From Hirschia maritima DSM 19733 (GTDB taxonomy: Bacteria > Pseudomonadota > Alphaproteobacteria > Caulobacterales > Hyphomonadaceae): a DNA stretch of 64,000 nt. Numbering within the stretch: the first letter of the stretch is position 1; each line of letters begins with the position of its first letter. Both the position numbers and the translations under genes were made by a program. The notes under the pieces are model-generated. The model had not been told where the DNA came from, made no database searches, and was given only the letters and a program-made list of their open reading frames with translations. Location: assembly GCF_000378345.1 (NCBI RefSeq), contig NZ_KB899547.1, positions 62,001-126,000 of the forward strand, read 5' to 3'. Shown here piece by piece: positions 36,135 to 45,740 of this stretch.

Positions 36135-36259
36135 GATTGGTCCTTGTTTTTATCGAATTGCAATCTAAATATATTGATTTTCGATATAAAACAAGTGTCG
36201 TTGGAAATTATTGAACCAATTCCAACTCATGCGCCAAGTTGGAGACGGTGTGATTTGGT

Positions 36260-36667
36260 TTAGGCGATTGAGCGTTTTTGCAGGGGAGTTTCTTGTTTGA
36301 TGAAGGAGCGATAAAAATAATGCAAGCCCGCCATTAACCCGTAAAGTATCCCCCCGAATAAAATGCCGTAGAACACACTGATCACAGCAGCATGGCTGAG
36401 TTGTTGATTATACTCGTTTTGGTGGGTTGCAGCTTGTCTTTCTTCGATGCCGAGGTGTTTTTGAAGCCAGTCTGGAAGGCGCGTTTCGCGAGCACAGCCT
36501 TCTTCGCTGTAACAGTTTGGCTGTACCTCTGGGGGCTTGTAAAAGTATTGGCTACTAAATTCAGGTTCTTCATATTTTTTTGGTGCACTCATCGCCCAAG
36601 TTACAAGAGCGACGCCCAGCGCGATAAATATGCTGGCCATTAAAAAGCCACGTTGCGTCTTCGACAT
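36260..36667 (-). CDS. hypothetical membrane protein
   Basis: This 135-aa protein has two membrane segments (about 9-27 and 92-113) and a polar, probably periplasmic middle with two cysteines (PNCYSEEGC). I do not recognise it. It stands alone between larger genes. Confidence 0.65.
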   Translation of the reverse strand: MSKTQRGFLMASIFIALGVALVTWAMSAPKKYEEPEFSSQYFYKPPEVQPNCYSEEGCARETRLPDWLQKHLGIEERQAATHQNEYNQQLSHAAVISVFYGILFGGILYGLMAGLHYFYRSFIKQETPLQKRSIA

Positions 36668-36801
36668 TAAACTGAATTCCCCACTTAAAACTCAATCCCG
36701 CTTAGAGTTTGAAGTCCTTATGTGAGAATGAGTTTGAAATCAGGTTAAAAAGAAGCGTGAGAGTTATGGTTAATGGCGATTTTTATGACATTGTGGGTGT
36801 G

Positions 36802-38175
36802 TTATCCAGCCAATTTTTGCAAGCGCTCATTTAGTTTGTTGATAGTTTCTTCGTTGTTTTGAACAATGTCGACGATACTTTTCGCTGCGCTTTCTGATCG
36901 TCCAGCGAGATCTTTAACTTCAGAGGCGACAACAGAAAAACCACGTCCTGCATCTCCTGCGCGTGCAGCCTCAATAGTAGCATTTAGAGCTAAAAGATTT
37001 GTTTGGGTTGCAATGTCGTTAATGATCCTGGTGCTGTCCGCGATTTTTTGAGAGGAGGCCAGAACATCTTGCATTGTTCGCTGTGTTTGAACAACCGCGC
37101 GTCGACGTACTGAAGCATCGATACCGACCATTAGAATTTTTGTAATCGAACCGTCAATTTGGCGGACGGCTGCAAAAGTTGCATCTAGTTCCATAGGCTC
37201 TTCGCCGTTGACTGGCCATTGAACATTTCCAGACACGGTCTCTCCGTTATAAACTTGGTCCCAATCAGCATTTGTCAATAAGGATTGCATGCTGACATTG
37301 CTCTCAGCATTGGCATCAATCAAAAGACCGTTAATTACTGCATGGGTGCTGTCCGGTTCCCATTCTGCCATGGCCATTGATTGGCTAATTGCTTGTAATT
37401 TTACATCATGCTCAAGGGAAGCTTTTTTTGTGGCATTGATATCGGCTTGGACCGATATGAAATTAGAAACCTCATTATTTTCGTCATAAATAGGATTGAT
37501 CGCCAATGAGATCCAATAAGGTTCACCATCCTTGTGGTAGTTGAGAATTTCGTCATAAAACGCTTCACGAGCTGCCAGCTTTTGTCGAATTTTCTGAATT
37601 GTCTCTTGGGATGTATGCTCACCTTGCAAAAAACTCCCGGGTTTCTTTCCCATAACTTCTTCTGGTAGGTAGCCGGTCATTTTGGTGAAACCCGGATTAC
37701 AGTATACAATTTTACCCTCTGGATCTGTCATTACAACGGAGTTTTGGGTTCCGTTTGCAATTTTTCGGAGCTGTTTAGTTTCTAGCTCAAGGTGCTTTTG
37801 TTGAGATATGTCAGATAAAAGCGCAGTCACTTGAGAAATGGTGCCATCGGACTTTAAGGTTGCAGAAAAATTTGCACTTACCCAAACCGTCTTATTGTTT
37901 GCAGTATTGCAAAGTATCTCATGAGTATTAGATTCACCCTTTGATATTTGCTGCCAAGCGTTATGAAAACGCGTATTTTCTTCGCAAGAGCGAGTAGCTA
38001 ATTCTGTTGTGATGGATTTGTTAATTAGATAACTTTCACTGCATTCAAAAAGCTGTTCAGCCTTGCTTGTAGCTTGGTGGATATTCCCTTCCAAATCCAG
38101 AACAAGAAGGGCTTGAGAACCTCTTATCGCTTGTAGGATTTGGTGGTCATTTTCGGAATAATTCTGAATTTCCAT
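36802..38175 (-). CDS. soluble PAS-domain sensor with short MCP signalling tip
   Basis: This 457-aa protein has no membrane segment. The first PAS-like domain (about 12-125) is followed by a clear PAS/PAC domain (about 130-250: [23 protein letters not shown], then [10 protein letters not shown], then [23 protein letters not shown]), a divergent third domain (about 260-370) and a short chemoreceptor tip (about 385-457: [26 protein letters not shown]). The PAS domain resembles LOV, but [10 protein letters not shown] lacks the photoactive Cys. The signalling helices are shorter than in standard MCPs. The ATG at 38175 is the first with a plausible N-terminus; the frame opens at 38277. Confidence 0.85.
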   Translation of the reverse strand: MEIQNYSENDHQILQAIRGSQALLVLDLEGNIHQATSKAEQLFECSESYLINKSITTELATRSCEENTRFHNAWQQISKGESNTHEILCNTANNKTVWVSANFSATLKSDGTISQVTALLSDISQQKHLELETKQLRKIANGTQNSVVMTDPEGKIVYCNPGFTKMTGYLPEEVMGKKPGSFLQGEHTSQETIQKIRQKLAAREAFYDEILNYHKDGEPYWISLAINPIYDENNEVSNFISVQADINATKKASLEHDVKLQAISQSMAMAEWEPDSTHAVINGLLIDANAESNVSMQSLLTNADWDQVYNGETVSGNVQWPVNGEEPMELDATFAAVRQIDGSITKILMVGIDASVRRRAVVQTQRTMQDVLASSQKIADSTRIINDIATQTNLLALNATIEAARAGDAGRGFSVVASEVKDLAGRSESAAKSIVDIVQNNEETINKLNERLQKLAG

Positions 38176-38391
38176 AGTAGATGCTCGTGCAAACCTTTGG
38201 GATGAATTTGCTAATGTTGACCTAAAATATGTTAATAAAGTTCCAAAATTGCAGTTTTGAGTTGTGGTCGGAAGCATTCAATTCTGTGTTGGCGCGTTAG
38301 GTAAACGGAATTCGTTCTTGCAATCCCAGCTCATTTCCTGCATTAACTCTGTTCTGAAATTATCCCCCATTTAGAAGAGTTATCAGCGCAC

Positions 38392-40056
38392 ATGTCCATT
38401 AAATACATTTATCAGCTGCAAGGTTTGTCGAAGACGTATCCGGGTGGCAAAAAAGTATTTGAAAACATTCACTTGTCGTTTTTGCCGGATGCGAAAATCG
38501 GTGTTGTTGGTTCCAATGGTGCCGGTAAATCAACGCTTATGCGCATCATGGCGGGCGTTGATAAAGAATTTGGTGGTGAGGCGCGTGCCGCTGATGGGGT
38601 GAAGGTTGGATATCTGCCGCAAGAACCACAACTTGATGCAGGTGACACTGTTTGGGAAAATGTGATTGTTGGATGTCCTGAAAAGGAAGCCTTCGATAAG
38701 TTCAACGAGATCTCCAACAAAATGGCTGAGGAATACTCAGACGAATTGATGGAAGAGATGACAGCTCTACAAGAGCAGGTCGATCAGATGGATGCTTGGG
38801 ATATTGATTCCAAGATCGAAATGGCGATGAATGCACTTTGTTGTCCGCCACGTGATGCGCAAGTCGCGCCGCTTTCTGGTGGTGAGAAACGCCGTGTCGC
38901 AATCTGTCAGCTGCTACTATCTAAGCCTGACATGCTATTGATGGATGAACCTACCAACCACCTTGATGCAGCGACAGTTGACTGGCTTCAAAACTATCTG
39001 ATGAATTTCCCGGGATGTGTGATCCTCGTAACGCACGACCGTTACTTCCTGGATCAGATCACAACATGGATGCTTGAGCTGGATCGCGGACAAGGTATTC
39101 CATACGAAGGTAATTATTCCCGCTGGTTGGAACAAAAAGCTAAACGTGTAGAGCAGGAAGCTCGCGAAGAAGCTGGCCGTAAGCGCTCTCTTTCTAAAGA
39201 ACTTGAGTGGGTAAAATCATCTCCCAAAGCGCGTCAGGCAAAATCTAAGGCGCGTATGTCTGCTTATGAAGAAAAAGCGGCAAAAGCGGAAAAAGAAAAA
39301 ATCACAACAGCGCAAATTCGCATCCCACCGGGAGAGCGTTTGGGTAGTGTTGTTGTGGAAGCTGAAGGCCTACACAAAGGCTTTGGCGACCGTCTATTGA
39401 TTAAAGACCTAAGCTTCCGTCTGCCACCGGGTGGGATCGTCGGTGTGATTGGGCCAAACGGTGCGGGTAAAACAACACTGTTTAAAATGATCACTGGTAA
39501 AGAGGGCCCAGATGAGGGGACTTTCAAAGTCGGTGAGACTGTTCAGATGGGATATATCGACCAATCCCGTGACAGCTTGAATGATGAAAACAATGTCTGG
39601 CAGGAAATTTCTGACGGGTTAGACTATATCGACATTGGCGGTGTGGAGATGTCTTCGCGTGCTTATGTGTCTGCGTTTAATTTCCGCAAAACTGATCAGT
39701 CTAAAATTGTCGGCAAGCTATCTGGTGGTGAGCGTAACCGTGTTCACCTCGCAAAAATGCTTAAAGAGGGTGGAAACCTTCTCCTGCTCGACGAACCGAC
39801 AAACGACCTTGATGTGGAAACACTTCAAGCGCTTGAAGCTGGTTTGGATGACTTCCCTGGTTGTGCCGTTATTATTTCGCACGACCGTTGGTTCCTTGAC
39901 CGCATGTGTACGCACATTCTAGCATTTGAAGGTAATTCACACGTGGAGTGGTTTGAGGGTGATTTCTCCTCTTACCTTGAAGACAAGAAGAAGCGTCTGG
40001 GTGAAGACGGAGCTGCGCCGAAGCGACCAACTTTCCAGAAGTTCTCAAGAGACTAA
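38392..40056 (+). CDS. ettA: energy-dependent translational throttle protein EttA
   Basis: This 554-aa ABC-F protein has two ATPase domains: Walker A GSNGAGKST and GPNGAGKTT, signatures LSGGEKRRV and LSGGERNRV, and Walker B LLMDEPTNHLD and LLLDEPTNDLD. Length and the characteristic start MSIKYIYQLQGLSKTYPGGKK match EttA, which binds the ribosomal E-site and gates the first elongation step according to ADP/ATP. The linker (about 240-310) is basic. A terminator follows directly. Confidence 0.96.
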   Translation: MSIKYIYQLQGLSKTYPGGKKVFENIHLSFLPDAKIGVVGSNGAGKSTLMRIMAGVDKEFGGEARAADGVKVGYLPQEPQLDAGDTVWENVIVGCPEKEAFDKFNEISNKMAEEYSDELMEEMTALQEQVDQMDAWDIDSKIEMAMNALCCPPRDAQVAPLSGGEKRRVAICQLLLSKPDMLLMDEPTNHLDAATVDWLQNYLMNFPGCVILVTHDRYFLDQITTWMLELDRGQGIPYEGNYSRWLEQKAKRVEQEAREEAGRKRSLSKELEWVKSSPKARQAKSKARMSAYEEKAAKAEKEKITTAQIRIPPGERLGSVVVEAEGLHKGFGDRLLIKDLSFRLPPGGIVGVIGPNGAGKTTLFKMITGKEGPDEGTFKVGETVQMGYIDQSRDSLNDENNVWQEISDGLDYIDIGGVEMSSRAYVSAFNFRKTDQSKIVGKLSGGERNRVHLAKMLKEGGNLLLLDEPTNDLDVETLQALEAGLDDFPGCAVIISHDRWFLDRMCTHILAFEGNSHVEWFEGDFSSYLEDKKKRLGEDGAAPKRPTFQKFSRD

Positions 40057-40063
40057 GTTTCAG

Positions 40064-40085
40064 AGCCTCCACTGGAGGCTTTTTT
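40064..40085 (+). terminator. intrinsic terminator after ettA
   Basis: AGCCTCC (40064-40070) pairs with GGAGGCT (40074-40080) around a 3-nt loop, followed by a T-run to 40085. Confidence 0.9.
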
Positions 40086-40102
40086 ACTTTGGGGGAAGTG
40101 AA

Positions 40103-40972
40103 ATGAATACTATGAATTTGATTCCGATTTTGGCTGTCATCTGTTTTGCATTCAATGCATCTGCGGAGCAAACTCTAATGAGCTTGGTAGAGTTTAGAGA
40201 CGCTTATATGCAACTGGTCGACAAAGAGTTGGAACCAAATTGTCTTAAGGTCGCTGATGATGAGAGTTTTGAATACGGTGCTGAGAATGACTGCGGCTAT
40301 GTTGTTGATGTCGTAAATGCCTACAATGAATATCTCGCGGAACCTTCTAATTTAGAACATATTCTGGATAAGTTTTTGTCGGTTTTTCTTCAAGTTGACG
40401 CTGAAGTATATGCAGATAAGGAAGATTTTTTAAGTCGATTGGTTGTGATGTTGCGTCCAGATGACTACGTCGGTCAAGTTGCAAACAAAATTGAAAGATA
40501 TGCAGGGGCTGACGGTTCACATGTGTTTTATGCAACAGAAGGCGATCTGGATATTGTTTTGTTTCTAGACACAGATACAGCAGTACGAACTGTTTCTACA
40601 ACAATGCTAAGCGACTTAGGTTTAACCACAGAAGAAGCCTATAAAATTGCTGTTAAGAATATTCCTGATTTGTTTGGTAAAGTAAGAATTGAGACTTACG
40701 AGAATTTAACGGCTATTTCCTCTGTAAATGGAATTACGCTGGCGTGGCCATTGATGGAAGGAGCTTGCACTCCCGATCTTGAGGGACTTTTTTTGTATGT
40801 CCTTGATAGTGAGTTTTTATTCTTGATTGACCCTAAAAACCAAACCCAAATTCAGAGTTTTTTTGCGATTGTTCACTCGTTGCAATCTAATCAAGTAGCT
40901 ATGACTAATGATTTGTGGGTATGCGAGGCGGAAGTTTGGAAGTTCAAAGCGAAAATGCAACAAAAACAATAA
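40103..40972 (+). CDS. secreted protein, possibly DUF1444-like
   Basis: This 289-aa protein has a signal peptide (ending NASA, about residue 21). The middle reads HVFYATEGDLDIVLFLDTD and then LSDLGLTTEEAYKIAVKNI, which reminds me of the DUF1444 pattern (a viewpoint from memory, not a search). Five cysteines suggest disulfides in the periplasm. GGGGGAAG precedes the ATG at 40103; the longer frame from 39926 runs through ettA. Function unknown. Confidence 0.7.
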   Translation: MNTMNLIPILAVICFAFNASAEQTLMSLVEFRDAYMQLVDKELEPNCLKVADDESFEYGAENDCGYVVDVVNAYNEYLAEPSNLEHILDKFLSVFLQVDAEVYADKEDFLSRLVVMLRPDDYVGQVANKIERYAGADGSHVFYATEGDLDIVLFLDTDTAVRTVSTTMLSDLGLTTEEAYKIAVKNIPDLFGKVRIETYENLTAISSVNGITLAWPLMEGACTPDLEGLFLYVLDSEFLFLIDPKNQTQIQSFFAIVHSLQSNQVAMTNDLWVCEAEVWKFKAKMQQKQ

Positions 40973-41000
40973 AACTGAAGATGCAACAGGGTGAAATTGC

Positions 41001-41882
41001 GTGGTCTCTGATCTCATAAAAATCGAAAACGAAGCGCTTGTTGTTGAGGTCTCGACATTCGGGGCTGAGCTTCAGTCTATCTCGTCTAAAGATGGACGGG
41101 AATGGCTCTGGAATGGCGACGAGGAATGGTGGAGCGGCCGCGCGCCACTTTTGTTTCCGATTGTCGGTGGGTCTTTAAATGATACCGTCTCTGTAAAAGG
41201 GCAAGATTATACACTTCAGCGTCATGGATTTGCGCGAAAGAGCGAGTTCAATTTAGTTGAGAAGACAGAATTAAGCTGTACATTTGAGCTTGAATGGTCT
41301 GATGCTACTTTGGCAGTTTACCCATTTAAATTCTCTATGCGTGTCACCTATGTTTTGGATGGGATAAAACTAACAAACAGCGTTGAGATTGTGAATCAGG
41401 ACGATCAGGAGATGCCGTTTGGTTTTGGCTTCCATCCCGCGTTCAATTGGCCATTACCGGGCGCAGAAGCCGATGAGCCACACTTCATAGATCTTGCAAA
41501 TGGCGCAGAACCAGCAATGATGCGGTTGAATGAGACAGCTTTGTTTTCAGAAGAACTTCTGCCATCTCCGTTTAAAGACGGAAAGCTTCAGCTAGATCAT
41601 TCTCAATACTTTGATGACGCAATGGTGTTTCCAGAAGGTGCAGGCACAAAATTGAGTTACGGCACCGATGTGGGCCCCAAACTTCATTTTGAATTTGAGA
41701 ACCTGCCAAATCTAGCCTTCTGGCAAAAACCCAGAGCGCCTTACATTTGCATCGAGCCTTGGCACGGAATGGCGGGAGTTGATGGCAAGGGCACAGATAT
41801 AATGGCTCGTCCGTCGACTTTCACTCTTCAGGCAAAAGAAACCCAGCGGTTTTCGTATAGTGTTGAGTTTCCAGCTGCATGA
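41001..41882 (+). CDS. aldose 1-epimerase family protein
   Basis: This 293-aa galactose-mutarotase-like beta-sandwich protein shows FGAELQSISSKDGREWLWNGD, then LLFPIVGGSLND, then the catalytic His regions LQRHGFAR and FGFHPAFNWP, and a Glu in YICIEPWHGMA. It probably interconverts sugar anomers or hexose-phosphates; substrate is uncertain. A GTG at 41001 starts the frame. It is downstream of the secreted protein gene with 28 bp between. Confidence 0.88.
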   Translation: MVSDLIKIENEALVVEVSTFGAELQSISSKDGREWLWNGDEEWWSGRAPLLFPIVGGSLNDTVSVKGQDYTLQRHGFARKSEFNLVEKTELSCTFELEWSDATLAVYPFKFSMRVTYVLDGIKLTNSVEIVNQDDQEMPFGFGFHPAFNWPLPGAEADEPHFIDLANGAEPAMMRLNETALFSEELLPSPFKDGKLQLDHSQYFDDAMVFPEGAGTKLSYGTDVGPKLHFEFENLPNLAFWQKPRAPYICIEPWHGMAGVDGKGTDIMARPSTFTLQAKETQRFSYSVEFPAA

Positions 41883-41892
41883 TTTGGACGTC

Positions 41893-42387
41893 TTAGTCCA
41901 GATATAAGTTATCAGATGAGGCAGGCCGTGCAGCCAGTGGAGTCCCTTTTGCTGCCCAAGTGGTAACTTCACCATCTGCGAGAGTTGTGAGAGCTTTCCA
42001 TTCTCCGCCTTCAAAATGGAGAACGTAAGCTTGCTCCCAGCTGACAATTGCATCTCCATCTTTGTTGAAAGCTGTGTCGCGTGTTTTTGCACTCACAGAA
42101 TTTGATGTCATTGGTTGAATGTCGAGAACAACTTTTTGAGCTTTTTCCATGCCGACTGATTTGTAAAAATCACAGAGCTTTTTGAGGTTCGCTGTGAATT
42201 CAACTTTATCAAAAAAAGGGAGGCTTTGTTCATTTGAACTTATCAAACAAGGAAAAGACCAAAGGTTTGAAATCGTCTCAAGATCATAGTTTGAAAATGC
42301 TAGAGCATATTTGTCGAAAAAGCTGTGAATCTCAGTTTTAGCTTCTGGCGTAATCAAAGAGCCATTAGGAATTTTGGCCTCTGTCAT
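41893..42387 (-). CDS. NTF2-like protein, paralog A
   Basis: This 164-aa protein is of the SnoaL/NTF2-like kind. The N-terminal helix pair with DKYALAFSNYDLETISNLWSFPCLIS is followed by strands ending WEQAYVLHFEGGEWKALTTLADGEVTTWAAKGTP, and the tail is SSDNLYLD. The 42513-42971 product has the same layout and tail (SKDNIYLD). No catalytic residues can be named; function unknown. Confidence 0.75.
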   Translation of the reverse strand: MTEAKIPNGSLITPEAKTEIHSFFDKYALAFSNYDLETISNLWSFPCLISSNEQSLPFFDKVEFTANLKKLCDFYKSVGMEKAQKVVLDIQPMTSNSVSAKTRDTAFNKDGDAIVSWEQAYVLHFEGGEWKALTTLADGEVTTWAAKGTPLAARPASSDNLYLD

Positions 42388-42512
42388 GTCTTATGCTTTC
42401 ATCATCTATAAAACTAGTTCTCATTGGCTGTGACACCTGATGTTTCTATGGGTGCCGTTGTTTACAATAGCATACCCGCAATTATCTTGCGGAATAGTTA
42501 TTGGATGAATCA

Positions 42513-42971
42513 TTAGTCGAGATAAATGTTGTCTTTGCTGGCTGGAGATACGTGGAGTGAAGTATCTTTGACTGCCCATTTAGTGACTTCAGTATCGGCA
42601 ATTGTCATTTTCGTCTTCCATTCTCCATTTATATTTTTGAGAATGTATGATTGCTGCCACTCAAGGATTGGTGCTCTCTCTTCATCTAAGGCTTTGAAAT
42701 TGATAGTGACACAACACGATATTTCGGAAATTGCATTGTAGGAAACGATGTTTTCAATCAGTGAATCCGTACCTAAAGACTGATAGAATTTAAACAGCTT
42801 CTGTATGTTGGTCTCAAAATCTCGATCTTCATGAAATGACGCGGAGTTTTCTTTCGTTGAAACAAGAACGGGAAGATTCCAATGGTCCATAACTGCTTTG
42901 GCATCGAATTTACCAAAAGCTTCTGCGTAGCTTCTAAAGTACTCTACGATATCATTTGGAACATCCTGCAT
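42513..42971 (-). CDS. NTF2-like protein, paralog B
   Basis: This 152-aa homolog of the neighbouring 41893-42387 product shares AEAFGKFDAKAVMDHWNLPVLVS, then WQQSYILKNINGEWKTKMTIADTEVTKWAVKDTSL, and the tail DNIYLD. The gap between the two genes is about 125 bp and both lie just downstream of the antiporter gene on the same strand (gap 9 bp from this one), so co-transcription with the antiporter is possible. Confidence 0.75.
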   Translation of the reverse strand: MQDVPNDIVEYFRSYAEAFGKFDAKAVMDHWNLPVLVSTKENSASFHEDRDFETNIQKLFKFYQSLGTDSLIENIVSYNAISEISCCVTINFKALDEERAPILEWQQSYILKNINGEWKTKMTIADTEVTKWAVKDTSLHVSPASKDNIYLD

Positions 42972-42980
42972 GTTACAGAC

Positions 42981-44729
42981 CTATTCTTTTTTTTGTGTTG
43001 CCAGCTTGTATTCTCTATCTCTCTCGTGCGCGATGATGCCTCGACTTGTTTCACCGTCATAACCAAATTCTTGAAGCGTTCGAGAGGCCATCTGTAATCC
43101 AGCCTCAATGGTCTCAGGAACAACAAAATCCGCTCCGGCTTCATACAGATCTCTTGCATGAATGGCGTCATTGGCGCGTACAATGATCGGCATTTGTGGT
43201 CGAAGGTTTCTCATAGTGCGCACAATAGATTCTACAGAACCAGCATCGTCTAGAGTGAGAACTGCCATAGCGGCTCCTTCGATGCCGGCTTTTTCTAGAA
43301 TTTCTTTGCGAGCGGCATCCCCGAGATAGACACGCCAACCTTCTTCTCGAGAGAGGTTCACGCGTTTAGGTCTACTTTCAAGCGCGACGAATTCTGTTGA
43401 TTCTGATTCAAGAATTCTTGCAACTGTGCGGCCGACGCGGCCAAACCCAGCTATGATGACGTGGCCCTCAAGGTCGGAATAATTATTAATGCCTTGAGCT
43501 TGCTCTTCCTCGTCTTCTCCAGCTTCAACTTTTGCTGCCAGAACTTGCCCGATCTTTGACATGAGGGGCGTGATCATCATGGAAAGCCCTGCGATCGCAG
43601 TAATGAGGGCGATGTCCTTTTCGGATAAAACATTTCCATCCGCGCCTGCTGCTAGAACGACAAAAGCAAATTCACCCGCGGGTGCAAGAAGGAACGCAGC
43701 CTCCAGTGCTGTCGAGAGTTTTCCGGAGAATATTCGGCATGCGATAATGGCTACAATTAGTTTTATGCTGAGCAGGCCGATCAATCCAAGCAGAACGGTG
43801 CTCCAATGTGCAAACATTGTCGGGATGTCCAATCCCATTCCTACGGTCATGAAGAACAGACCGAGTAAGAGGCTTTTAAATGGTTCAATATCAACTTCTG
43901 TTTGGTGCTTGAATTCTGTTTCACCCAACATCAGGCCGGCGAGGAATGCACCTAGGGCAAGTGATAAACCTGCACTAGCTGTTATGACTGCTGCGCCGAC
44001 GACGGTTAGAAAAGTCGTGGCTATAAGAAAGTCTCGGCCGCCAGTTGTTGCTGCTAATCTAAAAAGAGGGCGTAGTAAAAAGTGGCCAATGAACAAGATC
44101 ACGACTAGGGCGGCAAACCCATTAAAGGCGGCTTGAAAAATAGCGCCTGAAAGTGCTGGCGTCGCGTCTCTTGATAGAAAGCCTGCAAGGATTAGGATCG
44201 GCGCGACAAGAATGTCTTGAAATAGAAGAACACTAAGTCCGGTTCTGCCTGCCGGGGTCGCTGCTCTGTGATCATCTATCAGCAATTGCATGACGATAGC
44301 TGTAGAAGATAGGGCTAGGGCTAATCCAACAAGAGTAGCAGCAGGGGCTGTTAAGCCTATGAAGTAGGCTCCAATTCCTATAAGCAGGGCGCTGACACTG
44401 GCTTGCATTGCTCCGGCGCCAAAGACCAGACGTCTCATTTGCCACAGTTTCTTAAATGATAGTTCTAATCCCAATAGAAACAATAAGAACAACACTCCAA
44501 GTTCTGCAAAGGGAGCTGCGGCTTTAGCGTCGCTCATTGTAAATAGGCTTAAAAGCGGGAAATCATGAACAAGAGCCCCAAGCCCGATGGGGCCGAGAGC
44601 AATTCCAGCTAAAATAAATCCGAGAACAGGTGGAACACGCAGATATCGTAGTGCTGGGATAACTAAGCCTGCAGCAAATAGAAATACGATTGTATCTTTT
44701 ATCAGGACTTCCTGACCTGCGTGTTGCAT
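42981..44729 (-). CDS. KefB/KefC-type monovalent cation:proton antiporter
   Basis: This 582-aa CPA2-family antiporter has about 12 membrane helices (1-395) and a C-terminal RCK/TrkA-N domain (about 415-560) whose nucleotide-binding loop reads GFGRVGRTVARIL. The membrane part has the family patterns GLELSFKKLW and LALSSTAIVMQLL. It exchanges K+ (or Na+) for H+ and is gated by ligand binding at the RCK domain. Upstream, a 225-bp gap separates it from the divergent GST gene. Confidence 0.93.
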   Translation of the reverse strand: MQHAGQEVLIKDTIVFLFAAGLVIPALRYLRVPPVLGFILAGIALGPIGLGALVHDFPLLSLFTMSDAKAAAPFAELGVLFLLFLLGLELSFKKLWQMRRLVFGAGAMQASVSALLIGIGAYFIGLTAPAATLVGLALALSSTAIVMQLLIDDHRAATPAGRTGLSVLLFQDILVAPILILAGFLSRDATPALSGAIFQAAFNGFAALVVILFIGHFLLRPLFRLAATTGGRDFLIATTFLTVVGAAVITASAGLSLALGAFLAGLMLGETEFKHQTEVDIEPFKSLLLGLFFMTVGMGLDIPTMFAHWSTVLLGLIGLLSIKLIVAIIACRIFSGKLSTALEAAFLLAPAGEFAFVVLAAGADGNVLSEKDIALITAIAGLSMMITPLMSKIGQVLAAKVEAGEDEEEQAQGINNYSDLEGHVIIAGFGRVGRTVARILESESTEFVALESRPKRVNLSREEGWRVYLGDAARKEILEKAGIEGAAMAVLTLDDAGSVESIVRTMRNLRPQMPIIVRANDAIHARDLYEAGADFVVPETIEAGLQMASRTLQEFGYDGETSRGIIAHERDREYKLATQKKE

Positions 44730-44954
44730 ATGGGGCGTCTCCTGAACGTTTTGTCTTTTATGGACTACGCATTTCGTGCCTGTCTAGGTGCATTCAGTGT
44801 TATTCCTGTTTTTGTCTACAGAGGGTTAATAAATAGAAGTTTTTGGTTAATCATTCAGCGGAATAACAGATATAAAAAGAAAGACTCTTACTCGACTTTT
44901 GATTTTTTTTAATGTGTAGGAAATTCACGCAATTTCTCATTTTTGGTGGCTTCT

Positions 44955-45557
44955 ATGCAATTGATTTATTCCACGACTTCTCCATATGCGCGGAAAGCAC
45001 GCATGTTGATCATTGAAAAAGGGCTCGTTGATCATTTTGAGTTTTATCAGGTGAATACTCTGCAAGATGCGGAGTTTATTCGAGGGGTAAATCCGTTGGG
45101 AAAAATTCCAGCGCTGGTTTTGTCGGATGGAGAGGTCTTATATGATAGCCCGGTCATTTGTGAGTTTATTGATTTGCTCGATCATTCCACACTTTTAATC
45201 CCTGCCGAAAAACAAAGTCGATTTGAAGTTCTTACAAACCAGGCGCTCGCAGACGGTCTTCTGGACGCGGTGATTGCTATTGTCGCGTTCAAAAAACACT
45301 CTGGTGAAGAGCTTCCTCGAACATTGGTGGAAAAACACACCAAGAGCATTTTTCGTTCATTGGATGCTATGGAAAGCAGGATCACAGATGCGGGTGAGGT
45401 CATCGATCTGGGGCAATTGGCATTCGCTGCAGCTATTGGTTTTATTGAACTTAGGATGCCTGATTTAAATTGGATGGCAGGGCGCAACGAGCTTTCAAAT
45501 TGGTTTAGTCGCATAAAGAAACGTGCAAGCTTTATTCAAACGCGGCCAGTTGAGTAA
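44955..45557 (+). CDS. glutathione S-transferase family protein
   Basis: This 200-aa protein has an N-terminal thioredoxin-like domain (YSTTSPYARKARMLIIEKGL, then VNPLGKIPALVLSDGEVLYDSPVICEFID with the glutathione-contacting Ser/Pro) and a C-terminal all-helical domain. The exact class and substrate are unknown. The ATG at 44955 is preferred over the GTG at 44943. GSTs beside Kef-type antiporters are suggestive, since KefB/C is glutathione-regulated, but the pairing here may be chance. Confidence 0.88.
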   Translation: MQLIYSTTSPYARKARMLIIEKGLVDHFEFYQVNTLQDAEFIRGVNPLGKIPALVLSDGEVLYDSPVICEFIDLLDHSTLLIPAEKQSRFEVLTNQALADGLLDAVIAIVAFKKHSGEELPRTLVEKHTKSIFRSLDAMESRITDAGEVIDLGQLAFAAAIGFIELRMPDLNWMAGRNELSNWFSRIKKRASFIQTRPVE

Positions 45558-45740
45558 AGGTCAGTATGATTACTTGAGTATTTAATGTTAACGTTGTCTG
45601 ATTACTCTGACATTTATTAGAAGAAAGATGTTTCAACTGATGGAGTATCATTTTCTAGATGTTGTTAGGGGTATATTAGGGCTATTTGATTAGTATCCAG
45701 CGCCAACAAGCTATTTTGTGTGAGTTTTGGGGGCAAAACG

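Noticed and set aside
43561-44136. 191-codon open frame on the plus strand
   Set aside because: It lies antisense inside the Kef-type antiporter gene; no ribosome site or domain; shadow of the real gene.
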